27,017 nt of DNA from an uncultured Sphingomonas sp. (GTDB taxonomy: Bacteria > Pseudomonadota > Alphaproteobacteria > Sphingomonadales > Sphingomonadaceae): the NCBI RefSeq assembly GCF_934560975.1, contig NZ_CAKTFO010000032.1, forward strand, positions 1 through 27,017. Reading direction: 5' to 3'. A program made the translations under genes and the position numbers. Under the pieces are notes generated by a model that did not search any database, had not been told where the DNA came from, and was given only the letters and a program-made list of their open reading frames with translations. Every line of letters starts with the position of its first letter. Within the stretch, counting starts at the first letter, position 1. This document shows, in pieces, positions 1 to 7,386 of this stretch.

Positions 1-264
1 TCGCCGGGGCGTCGGGATCCTCGACGATCAGCGCGAACGCCACCGTGCCCGCCGGCGGATCGCGCCAGACCAGGGGGGTGACATGCCCTGCCCGTCCGCC
101 GTGAAGCGTTCCGGCAAGCGTGCGCCATTGGCGAAAGCGGGGCTCGCCAGCTCCAAGCCGGTGTTCGGCACGGCCAGCGCCGGATCGACGATCGCCAGCT
201 TGGCGTGGCCCGCGCGGACATTGCGCAGCATCGAACCCAGCCAGTGCGGAATGTTCTCCAGCAT
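1..264 (-). pseudogene. YbhB/YbcL (PEBP/Raf-kinase-inhibitor-like) family gene, frameshifted and cut by window edge
   Basis: The first codons read MLENIPHWLGSMLRN and continue to a family-like stretch, ERFTADGQGMSPP. The frame then closes early, with a stop at 28-30. Adding one base in the G6 run at 73-78 restores LVWRDPPAGTVAFALIVEDP followed by DAPA up to the window edge. This matches the conserved 'ISPxLxW...ALxxxDPDAP' ligand-site core of phosphatidylethanolamine-binding-like proteins, whose bacterial role is unclear. The start at 264 has a good ribosome site (AAGGAGAG) eight bases upstream. It is divergent from uvsE with 84 bases between them. The tract length could be a sequencing error or a real loss of function. 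The rest of the gene lies outside the window. Confidence 0.72.
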
Positions 265-348
265 ATCCGTCGCTCTCCTTGGCCCGCACCAACGCCGCCA
301 CCGACGCATGGCTCCGGACCCGGATCCTGAATCGGTCGTTCCGCCACC

Positions 349-1515
349 ATGGTTCACGCGCATCACGATCGCCCGCTGCGGCTCGGCTTTCCGGTCAAGG
401 TCATGGGCAAGCCCGGCTTCAAGTCCAACGACACCCGCCGCTGGCAGAGCAGCCCGCACCTCAAGACATCGTTGGAGGAGGTCGATCGCATCCTCGATTA
501 CCTTCACGCCGTGAAGATCGACATGTACCGGCTGTCGTCGGACCTGGCGCCTTACGCCACCCACCCCGATCTGCCGCAATTCCACACGCAAGTGGCCGAA
601 AGCGACGCCGAACTGGCCGCTTTCGGGGCCAAGGCGCGCGACTATGACATCCGCCTGTCCTTTCACCCCAGCCAATATGTGCTGCTGAACTCGCCCGATC
701 CGAAGATCACGACCAAGTCGATCTGGGACTTCGCCAGTCAGGCCGAGATGCTCGACCGGATGGGCTGCGGCCCGGAAGCGGTGATGATCACCCATGTCGG
801 CGGCGTCTATGACGACCACCAGGCAAGCCGCGCGCGCTGGATCGAGGGGTGGGAGCAATGCCCCGACCATGTGAAGGAGCGGCTGGTGCTGGAAAATGAC
901 GACATCCGCTTCTCCGCCGCCGACGTGCTGTGGATCCACGAACGCACCGGCGTACGCTGCGTGTTCGATTACCAGCATTTCTGGTGCCTCAATCCCGAGC
1001 GCGCCGACATGCGCGACACGCTGGAGCGCATGCTGGCGACCTGGCCTGAGGGCGTGCGGCCCAAGATTCATTTCTCCTCGCCCCGCACGGAAATGCGCGA
1101 AATCAAGCAGGCCATCACCGCCAAGCAGCGCGCGGCCGGAAAGATCGTCAAGAAGGGCGAGCTGACCAAGACGGTGGTGAAGCCGACCGCCCGGGTGAAG
1201 ACCGTGCTGCGCCCGCCGATCTGGACCGGCCATGCCGATTTCACCAACCCGTTCGAGTTCGCGACCTTCATGCGCATGGCAGAGGGCCTGGAGTTCGACG
1301 TGATGATGGAAGGCAAGTCGAAGGACGTCAGCCTGCTCAAGCTTCGCCCCGACCTGCTCCGTTTTGCCCCCGACGTCGCAGCGCGCTTCGGCATCTATGC
1401 CGAGGATGCCGACGCCTTGGCCCGCGATGAGGCCGCGTTGGAGAATGGCGTCGGCGCGGAGGAGGAGGCCGACGTGGACGAGGGTTCGCCCGTGCTGGAG
1501 GTGGAGACGGCGTAA
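349..1515 (+). CDS. uvsE: UV damage endonuclease UvsE/UVDE
   Basis: This 388-residue TIM-barrel protein belongs to the UVDE family, which nicks DNA immediately 5' of UV photoproducts and some other lesions, giving an alternative to UvrABC excision. Metal-site residues expected from the Thermus enzyme are visible in order: H106 (LSFHPSQY), H149 (THVGGVYDD), E182 (LENDD), D207 and H210 (DYQHFW), K239 and H241 (KIHFSS), H295 and E321. K239 corresponds to the lysine reported as modified in the Thermus enzyme. About 40 mostly basic residues (roughly 247-290) are inserted before the HADF motif compared with short bacterial forms. An acidic tail follows from about residue 355. The start has no clear Shine-Dalgarno site but lies just before the first barrel strand (LRLGFPVKV), so little room remains for another. 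It is convergent with valS. Confidence 0.93.
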   Translation: MVHAHHDRPLRLGFPVKVMGKPGFKSNDTRRWQSSPHLKTSLEEVDRILDYLHAVKIDMYRLSSDLAPYATHPDLPQFHTQVAESDAELAAFGAKARDYDIRLSFHPSQYVLLNSPDPKITTKSIWDFASQAEMLDRMGCGPEAVMITHVGGVYDDHQASRARWIEGWEQCPDHVKERLVLENDDIRFSAADVLWIHERTGVRCVFDYQHFWCLNPERADMRDTLERMLATWPEGVRPKIHFSSPRTEMREIKQAITAKQRAAGKIVKKGELTKTVVKPTARVKTVLRPPIWTGHADFTNPFEFATFMRMAEGLEFDVMMEGKSKDVSLLKLRPDLLRFAPDVAARFGIYAEDADALARDEAALENGVGAEEEADVDEGSPVLEVETA

Positions 1516-1534
1516 CCACCCCGTCGCCGCTGCG

Positions 1535-1554
1535 GAGGCAGGGGCCCATGCCTC
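1535..1554. terminator. Hairpin between convergent uvsE and valS
   Basis: Six-base arms GAGGCA and TGCCTC flank an eight-base GC-rich loop, 19 bases past the uvsE stop. There is no T-run, so factor-independent termination is doubtful. The rest of the 149-base gap (1516-1664) shows no gene; a second GC-rich imperfect repeat (CCGCCGC around 1618 against GGCGGCGG near 1650) is also possible as a stem. Confidence 0.3.
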
Positions 1555-1664
1555 TCACGTCCAGCGACACCGCTCGGGGCCAGCAACCCGGCCATGCCCT
1601 CAAGACCATTACCCAGCCGCCGCAGAGATGGCCCCCGTCTGCGCAAGGGGCGGCGGGGCTGGCC

Positions 1665-4466
1665 TTACCCCAGCCGCGCCAGCGCCGCCCGCAACCGCTC
1701 GGCTTCCGCCGACTTGGCGGCGTGATCCTCCCGCGCCTTGGCGACGGCCTCCGGTTTCGCCTTTTCCACGAAGGCGGGATTGTTGAGGCGGCCGGACAGC
1801 GAGGCCGCTTCCTTCTCCGCGGCATCCGCCCCCTTGGCGAGGCGCGCGCGTTCGGCGGCGAGGTCGATCACCCCTTCCAGCGGCAAAGCGAAGGTCGCCT
1901 CGTCCACCACCACCTGCGCCGCGCCGGTCCCCTCAAAGGCCGTCGGCTGGATCGCCTCCAACCGCGCGAGGCGCGACAGCGTCGCCTGCTGGCGATCGAG
2001 CCGACCATTCGTCTCGGCTGACGCACCGCTGACGTGGAGGGTCAGCTTGGCGCTGGGCGGGACGTTCAGCTCGGCCCGGGCGGCGCGAACCTCCTGCACC
2101 AGCCGGATCAGCCACTCGATCTCCGCGCTCGCCGCCGGGTCGATCGCGCGGGCGTCGGCCATCGGCCACTTCGCCACGATCAGATCATGGTCGCGCGTCG
2201 CCACCGCGTGCCACAATTCCTCGGTGATGAAGGGCATGAACGGGTGGAGCAGCACCAAGATCTGGTCGAGCACCCAGCCCGCCACCGCGCGCGTCTCGTC
2301 CGCCGCAGCCTGATCCTCGCCCTGCAGAATCGGCTTGGTGAGTTCGAGATACCAGTCGCAGAACTGGCTCCACACGAACTGATAGATGGTGTTGGCGGAT
2401 TCATCGAAGCGCAGGTCGACCAGCGCCAGATCCAGTGCCTGGATGGTCTTCACCGTCTCGGCGATGATCCAGCGATTGACCGCCTGCGTCGCGGGCGGCG
2501 GCTCCAGCGTGGTCGATCCGGCGATGCCGTTCGATTGGGCGAAGCGGGCGGCATTCCACAGCTTGGTCGCGAAGTTGCGATAGCCCTCGACGCGCTTCTC
2601 ATCCAGCTTGATGTCGCGCCCCTGGCTCTCCATCGCCGCCAGCGTGAAGCGTAGCGCGTCGGCGCCATATTGGTCGATCAGGCCAAGCGGATCGACCGTG
2701 TTACCCTTCGACTTGGACATCTTGGCGCCCTGTGCATCGCGGACGAGGCCGTGCAGGTAGAGCGTCTTCCACGGGCGCTCGCCCATGAAATGAAGCCCCT
2801 GCATCGCCATGCGCGCATCCCAGAAGAACAGGATGTCGAAGCCCGAAATGAGGACGTCATTGGGGTAATGGCGCTTCAGCGTCTCGCTCTGCTCCGGCCA
2901 ACCGAGCGTCGCGAACGGCCACAAGGCGGACGAGAACCAGGTGTCGAGCACGTCGGTGTCTTGGAAGATAGCAACCTCGTTCTTCGTTTGCTCCCTTAGA
3001 CGCGCATTGCCCGACACAGCCTCATCCCGCTCAAGATACTCCTCCTCATCGGAAACAAAAACAAACTTTTTGTCCTCGCCATAGTATGCCGCAAGTTGAA
3101 CATGAAGATCGTCATCATCAAGACATACGAATGGCTGATCTTCTATCATCCAATTTATATCGGAAAGATCGGCTGCCCCCTCGCGTATCTTAGGACCATA
3201 CCACACAGGAATCCGATGCCCCCACCACAATTGGCGGCTGACGCACCACGGCTGAATATTCTCCAGCCAGTTATACCACGTCTTCTTCCACGTTTCCGGC
3301 ACGACGCGGATGTCGCCTGAGCGCACCGCTTCAAGCGCCGGCTTGGCGAGGGTTGCGGCGTCGACATACCATTGGTCGGTCAGCCACGGTTCGATCACCG
3401 CGCCCGAACGATCGCCATAGGGGGTCTGGATCACGCGATCCTCAACCTTCTCCAGCACGCCTTGCTGTTCCAGCAGCGCGACGATGCGGGCCCGCGCCTC
3501 GAACCGGTCGAGGCCGATCAGGTCGGCCGGGATCAGGCCGTCGGCGGTCTGGACGACCTTCGCATCGGCATCCAGCATGTTGAGCATCTCGGCCGGCTTG
3601 AAGCCGGCGCGGCGGCCCACCTCGAAATCGTTGAAGTCGTGGCCCGGCGTGATCTTCACCGCGCCCGATCCCAGTTCCGGATCGGCATGCTCGTCGGCGA
3701 CGATCGGGATCAGCCGGCCGGTGATCGGCAGCCGGATCTGCTGGCCGATCAAAGCCGTGTACCGCTCATCCTCCGGGTTCACCGCCACCGCCATGTCGGC
3801 CAGCATCGTTTCCGGCCGCGTCGTCGCGACCGAGATCGTGCCGCTGCCGTCAGCCAGCGGATAGGCTAGGTGCCAGAAATGGCCGTTGCGCTCCTTGGTC
3901 TCGACTTCCAGGTCGGAGATGGCGGTGCGGAAATGCGGGTCCCAATTGACCAGCCGCTTGTCGCGATAGAGCAGGCGCTGCTTGTAGAGTTCCACGAACA
4001 CCTTCACGACGGCCTTGGAGAAGCCTTCGTCCATGGTGAAGCGTTCGTTGGCCCAGTCGCACGAGGCCCCCAGGCGGCGAAGCTGGCGGGTGATCTGGCC
4101 ACCGCTTTCGGCCTTCCACTCCCATACCTTGTCGATAAAGGCGTCGCGGCCGAGTTCGGCGCGGGTGACGCCCTCCTTCGCCAAATTGCGCTCGACCACC
4201 ATCTGGGTGGCGATGCCGGCATGGTCGGTGCCGACCACCCACAACGAATCCTTGCCCTGCAGGCGGGCATGGCGGACGAGAATGTCCTGCAGCGTGTTGT
4301 CGAGCGCGTGGCCGATATGGAGCGATCCCGTCACGTTGGGCGGCGGGATGACGATGGTGAAGGGTTCGGCTTCCCCCCGCTCGGGACGGAACAGGCCAGT
4401 GTTTTCCCAATGCGCGTACCAGTGCGCTTCGATGGCGGCGGGGTCGAAGGTCTTGTCGATGGTCAT
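1665..4466 (-). CDS. valS: Valine--tRNA ligase
   Basis: This class I aminoacyl-tRNA synthetase charges tRNA-Val and edits misactivated threonine. It has 933 residues, a normal family length. The HIGH motif is at residues 50-53 (SLHIGHALDN) and KMSKS is at about 581 (AKMSKSKGN), with the conserved DVLDTWFSSALWPF block between them. The C-terminal 65 or so residues are a charged, alanine-rich coiled coil typical of ValS. The start at MTIDKTF is chosen because upstream codons are low-complexity and an AAGGG precedes it. Oddity: residues about 414-502 (2960-3225) use many A/T-ending codons and hold about 50 residues more between WWGHRIP and DVLDTWF than I recall for E. coli. The core of this patch, 3061-3180, counts at 52 G+C of 120. 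Codon use returns to normal on both sides and the frame is intact. Confidence 0.97.
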   Translation of the reverse strand: MTIDKTFDPAAIEAHWYAHWENTGLFRPERGEAEPFTIVIPPPNVTGSLHIGHALDNTLQDILVRHARLQGKDSLWVVGTDHAGIATQMVVERNLAKEGVTRAELGRDAFIDKVWEWKAESGGQITRQLRRLGASCDWANERFTMDEGFSKAVVKVFVELYKQRLLYRDKRLVNWDPHFRTAISDLEVETKERNGHFWHLAYPLADGSGTISVATTRPETMLADMAVAVNPEDERYTALIGQQIRLPITGRLIPIVADEHADPELGSGAVKITPGHDFNDFEVGRRAGFKPAEMLNMLDADAKVVQTADGLIPADLIGLDRFEARARIVALLEQQGVLEKVEDRVIQTPYGDRSGAVIEPWLTDQWYVDAATLAKPALEAVRSGDIRVVPETWKKTWYNWLENIQPWCVSRQLWWGHRIPVWYGPKIREGAADLSDINWMIEDQPFVCLDDDDLHVQLAAYYGEDKKFVFVSDEEEYLERDEAVSGNARLREQTKNEVAIFQDTDVLDTWFSSALWPFATLGWPEQSETLKRHYPNDVLISGFDILFFWDARMAMQGLHFMGERPWKTLYLHGLVRDAQGAKMSKSKGNTVDPLGLIDQYGADALRFTLAAMESQGRDIKLDEKRVEGYRNFATKLWNAARFAQSNGIAGSTTLEPPPATQAVNRWIIAETVKTIQALDLALVDLRFDESANTIYQFVWSQFCDWYLELTKPILQGEDQAAADETRAVAGWVLDQILVLLHPFMPFITEELWHAVATRDHDLIVAKWPMADARAIDPAASAEIEWLIRLVQEVRAARAELNVPPSAKLTLHVSGASAETNGRLDRQQATLSRLARLEAIQPTAFEGTGAAQVVVDEATFALPLEGVIDLAAERARLAKGADAAEKEAASLSGRLNNPAFVEKAKPEAVAKAREDHAAKSAEAERLRAALARLG

Positions 4467-4492
4467 ATCGCGTCGACCCTTAAAGAGGGATG

Positions 4493-4518
4493 CGCGCGGA
4501 TGCGACCCCCTCCGCGCG
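4493..4518 (-). other. Hairpin between ohrR and valS
   Basis: Perfect eight-base arms (CGCGCGGA at 4493-4500, TCCGCGCG at 4511-4518) close a ten-base loop 11 bases past the ohrR stop and 27 bases before the valS start. On the transcribed strand it is followed by CATCCCTCTTT rather than a clean U-run. It may end ohrR messages or structure the valS leader. A smaller CCCT/AGGG pair (4477-4489) could occlude the valS ribosome site. Confidence 0.4.
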
Positions 4519-4528
4519 GCGGCGCATG

Positions 4529-4960
4529 TCAAGTATCGGTCAAAGCCGTGCGCAGCGCCTGAACCTGCCGGTTGAGCGCGGCCAGATCGGCGGTGCTCAT
4601 CGCCGTCCGCTCCATCAACGCTTCACCCAGGCAGCCGCACTCTTCGCGGATGGCACGACCGCGATCGGTCAGGTTCACCCGTACCTGCCGCTCATCGTCG
4701 GGATTGCGAGTGCGCTGAACCAGGCCGGCTGCCTCAAGCCGCTTCACCAGCGGCGTGACGGTACTCGATTCCAGCGACAGCCGCTCGGCGATACCGCCGA
4801 TCGTGCGCCCGTCCTGCTCCCACAGGGCATGCAGCACCAGATATTGCGGATAAGTCAGGCCAAGCCGGTCGAGCATGGGCTTGTAGGCGCGGCCGATCGC
4901 CATGCTGGTCGCGTAGAGCGAGAAGCAGAGCTGCTGGTCGAGTGGCAAGGGGGCGGACAT
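4529..4960 (-). CDS. ohrR: MarR-family organic-peroxide sensor OhrR
   Basis: This is a 143-residue winged-helix repressor. OhrR binds DNA when reduced and lets go when its N-terminal cysteine is oxidised by organic hydroperoxides. The sensing cysteine is C12 (LDQQLCFSLYATS). Two tyrosines at 26 and 37 (RAYKPML, LTYPQY) keep the spacing of the B. subtilis OhrR C15/Y29/Y40 triad. Two further cysteines, C108 and C110, could form the intersubunit disulfide of two-cysteine OhrR proteins, though their position differs somewhat from Xanthomonas C127, so this is inference. The wing motif NPDDERQVRVNLTDRG is typical. Start 4960 has GGAG eight bases upstream; the reading frame extends further but not with OhrR-like sequence. 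The gene is divergent from ohr, the expected target. Confidence 0.93.
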   Translation of the reverse strand: MSAPLPLDQQLCFSLYATSMAIGRAYKPMLDRLGLTYPQYLVLHALWEQDGRTIGGIAERLSLESSTVTPLVKRLEAAGLVQRTRNPDDERQVRVNLTDRGRAIREECGCLGEALMERTAMSTADLAALNRQVQALRTALTDT

Positions 4961-4990
4961 GGCATCGTCTCCACAGGTCGGCGGGGCAGC

Positions 4991-5020
4991 GCGGATCCTA
5001 TATCGTGATAAGGAATCCGC
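4991..5020. promoter_or_regulatory. Imperfect 30-bp palindrome before ohrR, candidate OhrR operator
   Basis: The left arm GCGGATCCTATATC and right arm GATAAGGAATCCGC pair at 11 of 14 positions around a central GT. The core reads TATCGTGATA. It lies 30 bases upstream of the ohrR start, suitable for autorepression. The core resembles the second palindrome near ohr. Confidence 0.55.
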
Positions 5021-5057
5021 TGGACAAGGACCGTCGGACTGCCTAGCCATCATATGT

Positions 5058-5076
5058 CGCGATAATTAATATCGCG
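5058..5076. promoter_or_regulatory. Palindrome before ohr, candidate OhrR operator
   Basis: Perfect seven-base arms CGCGATA and TATCGCG are separated by ATTAA. The site is AT-rich at its centre and sits 27 bases before the ohr start, where it would overlap a promoter. It shares the GATA/TATC half-site with the palindrome at 4991-5020. That OhrR binds here is inferred from position and symmetry. Confidence 0.62.
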
Positions 5077-5103
5077 GTTTAGTTCATATCAGGAGGCTAT
5101 ACC

Positions 5104-5529
5104 ATGTCCGTCGACGTCAAGTATCGCACGCGCGCCGCCGCTACCGGGGGCCGCGACGGCCAGGCCCGCAGCGAGGACGGGCGGTTCGAGGCCAAGCTGT
5201 CCACGCCCGCCGAACTGGGCGGCGCCGGCGGTGACGGCACCAACCCCGAGCAATTGTTCGCGGCGGGCTATGCGGCCTGCTTCATCGGCGCGCTGAAGGT
5301 CGCAGGCATGCAGCTGAAGCTGTCGGTGCCCAACGATGCAAAGGTGACCGCCACGGTCGGCATCGGCCCCCGTTCCGAAGGCGGCTTCGGCATCACCGCA
5401 GACCTTGCAGTCGAGCTGCCGGGCATGGACCGTGCCGATGCCGAGAGGCTGGTCGCCACCGCGCACCAGATCTGCCCCTATTCCAACGCAACCCGCAACA
5501 ATCTGGATGTCGGGCTGACGATCGTCTGA
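5104..5529 (+). CDS. ohr: Organic hydroperoxide resistance protein Ohr
   Basis: This 141-residue OsmC/Ohr-family thiol peroxidase reduces organic and fatty-acid hydroperoxides using lipoylated protein partners. The catalytic pair is C59 (AAGYAACF) and C124 (HQICPYSNATRNN). The supporting arginine is R17 (TGGRDG) and the glutamate is E49 (NPEQLF). Both cysteine contexts are the Ohr rather than the OsmC type. The start at 5104 has a perfect AGGAGG at 5091-5096. It is divergent from ohrR with 143 bases between starts, the standard arrangement for peroxide-induced expression, and is closed by a strong hairpin. Confidence 0.96.
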   Translation: MSVDVKYRTRAAATGGRDGQARSEDGRFEAKLSTPAELGGAGGDGTNPEQLFAAGYAACFIGALKVAGMQLKLSVPNDAKVTATVGIGPRSEGGFGITADLAVELPGMDRADAERLVATAHQICPYSNATRNNLDVGLTIV

Positions 5530-5547
5530 GCCGATCCGGGTCGCGCA

Positions 5548-5591
5548 AACGAAAAGGGCCGCCCCGGTAATCCGGAGCGGCCCTTTTCGTT
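5548..5591. terminator. Two-way intrinsic terminator between ohr and rplS
   Basis: Perfect 15-base arms AACGAAAAGGGCCGC and GCGGCCCTTTTCGTT enclose a 14-base loop that itself contains CCGG-TAAT-CCGG. A-runs and T-runs flank the GC core on both sides, so it can end both the ohr message (18 bases past its stop) and the rplS operon message (17 bases past its stop). Confidence 0.9.
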
Positions 5592-5608
5592 GATCCTCGC
5601 GAGGGCGA

Positions 5609-5998
5609 TCAGCCCTGCGCCGTGTCCTTGGCCGGACGCGGATCGCGACGCTCCGCGATACGCGCCGACTTGCCGGTGCGCCCGCGCAGATAATAGAGCT
5701 TCGCGCGACGGACGACGCCGCGACGCACGACCTCGATCGAGTCGATGTTCGGCGAGTAGAGCGGGAACACACGCTCCACGCCTTCACCGAAGGAGATCTT
5801 GCGGACGGTGAAGCTGCTGCCCATGCCCTTGTTGGAGCGGGCGATGCACACGCCTTCATAAGCCTGAACGCGGCTGCGATCGCCTTCGACGACCTTCACG
5901 CCGACCTTCAGCGTATCGCCGGGGCGGAATTCAGGAATAGCCCGCTTGGCCGACAGTTCGGCAATCTGCTCGGCTTCGAGCTGCTGGATGAGGTTCAT
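5609..5998 (-). CDS. rplS: 50S ribosomal protein L19
   Basis: This is a 129-residue L19, at the interface of the ribosomal subunits. It starts MNLIQQLEAEQIAEL and carries the SH3-like core EFRPGDTLKVGVKVVEGDRSRVQAYEG (about residues 22-48), then the RRGVVRRAKLYYLRGRTGKSARI basic signature. The start at 5998 has AGGAAGAG ahead of it, and one base separates it from the trmD stop, so the two are likely translated together. A short basic and polar tail extends beyond the E. coli length. Last gene of the operon, ended by the two-way terminator. Confidence 0.97.
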   Translation of the reverse strand: MNLIQQLEAEQIAELSAKRAIPEFRPGDTLKVGVKVVEGDRSRVQAYEGVCIARSNKGMGSSFTVRKISFGEGVERVFPLYSPNIDSIEVVRRGVVRRAKLYYLRGRTGKSARIAERRDPRPAKDTAQG

Positions 5999-5999
5999 G

Positions 6000-6728
6000 T
6001 CACTCTTCCTTCTTCTGCCGCGCGCCAGAGGGAGGCTGGACCCGAACGCCGATATGACGCTCCCAAAGGTCCGGTCTCCGTGACCGTGTGATGATCTCGG
6101 CCTGTGCCTTACGCCAGGCCGCGATCTTCGCATGATCCCCCGATCGCAGCACTTCGGGGATCGTGCGCCCTTCCCATTCAAATGGTCGGGTATAATGCGG
6201 ATATTCGAGGAGGCCGCTTTCGAAGCTTTCCTCGTCCCCACTGGAAGCCGCGCCCATTACGCCGGGAAGCAGCCGGACGCAAGCATCCAGCAGCACCAAT
6301 GCGCCGGTTTCGCCGCCGGACAGGACATAGTCGCCGATCGACACTTCCTCGATCGCGCGCGCGTCGAACAGGCGCTGGTCGACCCCCTCGAACCGGCCGC
6401 AGAGGATGGTGACGCCGGACCCGCCGGCCAGCTCGCGCACGCGGGCCTGGTCGAGCGGACGACCGCGCGGGGTCATGGCGATCAACGGGCGACCATCGGC
6501 ATGGGCATCGATCGCGGCGGCCAGCACGTCGGCGCGCATCACCATGCCCGCGCCCCCACCCGCCGGCGTATCGTCGACCGAGCGATGCTTGTCCGTTGCG
6601 AAATCGCGGATCTGCACCGCCTCCAGCGACCATCTGCCCTGAGCCAGCGCGCGCCCGGCAAGGCTGATCCCCAGCGGCCCGGGAAACATCTCCGGGTAAA
6701 GGGTCAGGATCGTCGCGGCGAAGCTCAT
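6000..6728 (-). CDS. trmD: tRNA (guanine-37-N1)-methyltransferase TrmD
   Basis: This 242-residue SPOUT-class enzyme makes m1G37 in tRNAs reading CNN-type codons and prevents +1 frameshifting. The trefoil-knot SAM site is visible as ILCGRFEGVDQR and IGDYVLSGGE (about residues 109-140). It is followed by the LLEYPHYTRP linker and a C-terminal tRNA-binding part (SGDHAKIAAWR). The start MSFAATILTLYPEMFP is typical, although the reading frame is open further upstream. The ATG overlaps the stop of the preceding small membrane-protein gene (ATGA), so it should be translated by coupling from it, unlike the usual rimM-trmD junction. Confidence 0.97.
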   Translation of the reverse strand: MSFAATILTLYPEMFPGPLGISLAGRALAQGRWSLEAVQIRDFATDKHRSVDDTPAGGGAGMVMRADVLAAAIDAHADGRPLIAMTPRGRPLDQARVRELAGGSGVTILCGRFEGVDQRLFDARAIEEVSIGDYVLSGGETGALVLLDACVRLLPGVMGAASSGDEESFESGLLEYPHYTRPFEWEGRTIPEVLRSGDHAKIAAWRKAQAEIITRSRRPDLWERHIGVRVQPPSGARQKKEE

Positions 6729-7006
6729 GCGCCGACCCTCCGCGCCACCAACTCGGTAAAGACGGCGGTAGCGGCCCCACTCGCCAGCATCGCCCACGCC
6801 ACCATGCCCCATGCGGCGATCAGTGCCGGCTCCCCGGTGGAATGGAGGGCGTAGAGGATCGCAAGCGGGGGGACCAGCACCATCAGCACCGTCACCACCA
6901 TGCGCAGCCGTCCCGGCGCGCCCCGCCGCCGCGCGCCGACCACGCCATAAGCGATGGTCGCCAGATAGAGCGGGATCAGGATCAGGAAGAGCATGTCGAT
7001 CGTCAT
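6725..7006 (-). CDS. Small three-helix membrane protein, function unknown
   Basis: I do not recognise a named family. The 93-residue product begins MTIDMLFLILIPLYLATIAY. It shows three hydrophobic segments, at about residues 4-23, 36-53 and 62-86, with a basic loop (GARRRGAPGRLR) between the first two, so an inner-membrane location is likely. Codon use matches its neighbours. It is locked into the operon: its ATG overlaps the vapC stop (ATGA) and its stop overlaps the trmD start (ATGA). Whether it belongs functionally with the toxin-antitoxin pair or with translation is open. The start at 7006 is chosen for the overlap and because upstream codons in the frame are not membrane-like. Confidence 0.8.
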   Translation of the reverse strand: MTIDMLFLILIPLYLATIAYGVVGARRRGAPGRLRMVVTVLMVLVPPLAILYALHSTGEPALIAAWGMVAWAMLASGAATAVFTELVARRVGA

Positions 7007-7386
7007 GCGAGGGGCAATGTCCAATTCTCCACTCGCAGACCGGGAATGTCGGCAAAGTCGGCTGCGTTGTTGGTGACCAGCGTCAGGTCGCGACTGACGG
7101 CATGCGCCGCCAGCAGCCGATCGAACCGCCCGCGTCGGAATGGCAATGCGGCAAAAGCCTCCGCATCCTCCCGCTCGAACGGCACGACGGGAAACTCCTC
7201 GCACAGTCGTCCGAGCCGGTCGCCTGCTGGCATCTTGCCGAGGCGAGCCCCCACGCCCAGTTCCGCCAGCACGATCACCGACAGGCCGATCGCACCGGCC
7301 TCCGTTCCGGCGATCCGCTGCCGCAACCCGTCATAGCCGGCATTGAAGAGGTAGACGCAACAATTGGTGTCGATCAGATATCGCAC
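7003..7386 (-). CDS. vapC: VapC-family PIN-domain ribonuclease toxin
   Basis: This 127-residue PIN-domain protein begins MRYLIDTNCCVYLF. PIN toxins cleave RNA, often initiator tRNA or rRNA, through an acidic metal site. The expected acidic residues are present: D6 (LIDTN), E42 (LAELGVGA), D89 (RFDRLLAAHA) and D110 (TNNAADF), followed by the family ending IPGLRVENW. The start codon is GTG at 7386, placed directly after the TAG of vapB with no gap. The stop overlaps the start of the next gene. The catalytic set is intact, so the toxin should be active and held by VapB. Confidence 0.92.
   Translation of the reverse strand: MRYLIDTNCCVYLFNAGYDGLRQRIAGTEAGAIGLSVIVLAELGVGARLGKMPAGDRLGRLCEEFPVVPFEREDAEAFAALPFRRGRFDRLLAAHAVSRDLTLVTNNAADFADIPGLRVENWTLPLA

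Noticed and set aside
28..1233. Long minus-strand open frame of 401 codons across uvsE
   Set aside because: Only its first-in-gene part near 83-264 is family-like. The rest is the antisense of uvsE, arginine- and histidine-rich with no domain.
3096..3320. Plus-strand 74-codon frame with unusual, less GC-rich content
   Set aside because: The odd composition comes from the low-GC patch of valS on the other strand; no ribosome site or family resemblance.
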